NCBI GenBank assembly: GCA_022747635.1
Contig: JAKTNV010000009.1
Span: 68,408,407-68,472,406 of the forward strand
DNA length: 64,000 nt
Direction of reading: 5' to 3'
DNA from: Hetaerina americana
Taxonomy: Eukaryota; Arthropoda; Insecta; Odonata; Calopterygidae
This document shows positions 62,601 to 64,000 of this stretch, piece after piece. The notes under the pieces were generated by a model. It ran no database searches and was not told the DNA's origin. It was given only the letters and a program-made list of their open reading frames with translations. The number at the start of each line of letters is the position of its first letter. Positions within the stretch are counted from its first letter, which is position 1. The position numbers and the translations under genes are program-made.

Positions 62601-63655
62601 GCTGCGGGACTCGCGTTTATAATTCTTATAATTGCTTCCTTTTTTTCACAAAAGTCCTGTTTACCTTCCATATTTCTGTATGTTTACCCATTTTCATTTT
62701 GCTCTGCGTTGTTTTGGGAAATCATTTTTCAAATTCACGGCCTTTTATTTGAGTTTACTTCTGGAGTATGGGTTGAAAGTATCTCATTTTTAGCTTAGGT
62801 AATTCGTTAATATAATAATTTCAATAACATTTTAGCACATGAGTTGAATTAAAACACGGAACCTTTCAAATTAAACTTAAAAAGTGCAGTATGTTAACAA
62901 TATAGAATGGATTGAAAGCAAGAAATAAGGCTTATTGAATGATTTAATCTGATCATCAGAAAAAGGCTCAATAGATACACCAGGAAAAAATTCTTGAAAA
63001 TGCAAATTCTTACCATACTAGCTCGTAAAGACCGGATTCCGTTTAACCCGCCGTGCAAGCCCCAAGGGTCCATGCCACGACCATCTCCTGGAATGTCACT
63101 TGTTTTCAGCCTGCTCTATTCCCTGGTGACGTAGATGGTAGTCCTGAATTAGTATTGGCTACTCCAATGATGGCTGTTCCTAGAAATCATTTATTTCTAT
63201 TTATAAATAACAATTCTAGTATTTTAGGTGTTACATCAGGAATGCATATTAATTTCATATTGTTGCAATGTTACAAGTATTATATTTCCCTAAGATATAT
63301 CAATTCAGTTTTAAGTTCATTTAATTGGAAAAACTTCGGGAACGCTATCAAATATCTTTGTGAAGCATAATTTTACCAACATTTAATAATTTCTCAACAT
63401 ACAACACGAAACGTAGATGTAAACCTCCACAGCTTCAATGGATAGAATATTGACCAGATCATTAGATCAATTATATATTTGAAGAAACTCATACATGTGG
63501 AATTTTGAAGAAAACTTATAATACAAAAGTTGCGGCGAAAGGATGAAATATAAATATGGATAGGTTGTTATAAATCTTGGGAAAATAAAATTATATCTAA
63601 TATTCAAAGTTACTATGGCAAAGTCGTATCCATATTCAAAGCGTTGGGTCCAAAG
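62601..63655. other. Spacer with a GC-richer patch and possible - strand splice signals
   Basis: AT-rich except about 63030-63150. On the - strand this patch is bounded by tttctag (AG at 63180-63181) and ATG|gtaaga (donor after 63014). No frame is open across the whole 166 nt. One frame is open over the last 30 or so codons (DIPGDGRGMDPWGLHGGLNG). It could be an untranslated or partly coding exon, or chance. The + strand ORF 63053-63370 is not recognised. Confidence 0.3.
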
Positions 63656-63659
63656 CCTC

Positions 63660-64000
63660 TAATTTCAATGTCCGAGCTTTTCAAAATTAACCAAACCGCT
63701 CGTTCGCCAAAGAAATGAGGAAACCATCTCCTCCAAAGCTCAGTGACCGCGGCTGTTATTAATTTGTCATTTGAGGCCGTGAAGTCATTAACGTGTGTTA
63801 TTCTACACTGACGTATATCTGTAATAAATGAGCCAAAGCCACAAAGGAAATTTTAATCCCAATCTCAAATACTGACCTACAGTAAACCCGTGAAAAAGGG
63901 AGAGAGGATTGCCCAAACATCTCCTGTGCAAACGCATTCTTTATGACAAGACGGGAGTTTGAGCGGAGGATGGGAAATAGGGAGCCGGCACTGGCTTCCA
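63660..64000. promoter_or_regulatory. Complex ORF-free block resembling conserved noncoding DNA
   Basis: Balanced composition, no microsatellite, no long ORF, no TE motif. It contains homeodomain-type cores (ttattaatttgtcattt at about 63755, gtcattaacgtg at about 63783) and many non-repetitive words up to the window edge. This look is typical of developmental enhancers or conserved noncoding elements, but only a cross-species alignment can show conservation. Confidence 0.25.

Noticed and set aside
63014..63179. Possible - strand internal exon (acceptor tttctag, donor ATG|gtaaga)
   Set aside because: No reading frame is open across the whole interval; splice-like motifs are frequent, so it is not called as coding.
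1..64000. Prokaryotic features (operons, Shine-Dalgarno sites, CRISPR arrays, phage genes)
   Set aside because: None seen; mariner and LINE relics and spliced-exon structure point to a eukaryote.

Overview
This is eukaryotic, AT-rich, gene-poor DNA. It is most likely from an insect or other arthropod: it holds at least five decayed mariner-type DNA transposons, degraded LINE retrotransposons, microsatellites, and short GC-rich islands set in long AT-rich intergenic or intronic DNA. There are no bacterial operons, ribosome binding sites, CRISPR arrays or rRNA. The clade is inferred from repeat content only. Most open frames in the window are chance ORFs or the antisense of purine-rich LINE remnants, so very few genes are called.

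Layout. 1-8.2 kb: AT-rich intergenic DNA with one decayed mariner (about 1.68-2.6 kb, +). 8.27-10.80 kb: decayed LINE (family A, +) with recognisable reverse transcriptase (RT) and C-terminal segments. Three further 3' ends of the same family lie on the - strand at 13.03, 17.70 and 35.94 kb; the 17.7 kb copy is split by about 240 bp of foreign sequence. 18.5-29.3 kb: mostly AT-rich DNA holding the best host-gene candidate, a GC-rich terminal exon on the - strand at 21139-21262 with splice acceptor, stop codon and downstream AATAAA, plus a 19-bp-arm inverted repeat (20.3 kb) and a pair of dispersed repeats (26.7 and 29.1 kb). 29.3-42.5 kb: AT-rich and pyrimidine-rich DNA, probably antisense TE relics, with a perfect 36-bp palindrome (29.88 kb) and a foldback structure (39.8-40.0 kb). 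42.6-47.2 kb: a mariner cluster of three different decayed elements on both strands, with a tRNA-Ala-like sequence and a long (TA)n tract between them. 51.0-52.9 kb: a second LINE (family B, +). 57.17-57.92 kb: a compact internally deleted mariner with perfect 33-bp terminal inverted repeats (TIRs) and a TA target duplication, the youngest element here. 61.3-62.6 kb: a large CpG-rich island preceded by three POU/octamer-like sites, the best promoter or regulatory candidate. 63.66-64.0 kb: a complex, non-repetitive, ORF-free block that looks like conserved noncoding DNA.

The elements do not form a pathway. The picture is an intron or intergenic region of a host locus (terminal exon at 21.1 kb, possible CpG-island promoter at 62 kb) repeatedly invaded by LINEs and mariners. 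No novel defence or metabolic system was found. The observations most worth checking are the isolated exon, the perfect-TIR mariner deletion derivative, the apparently split mariner at 44-45 kb, and the CpG/octamer region.
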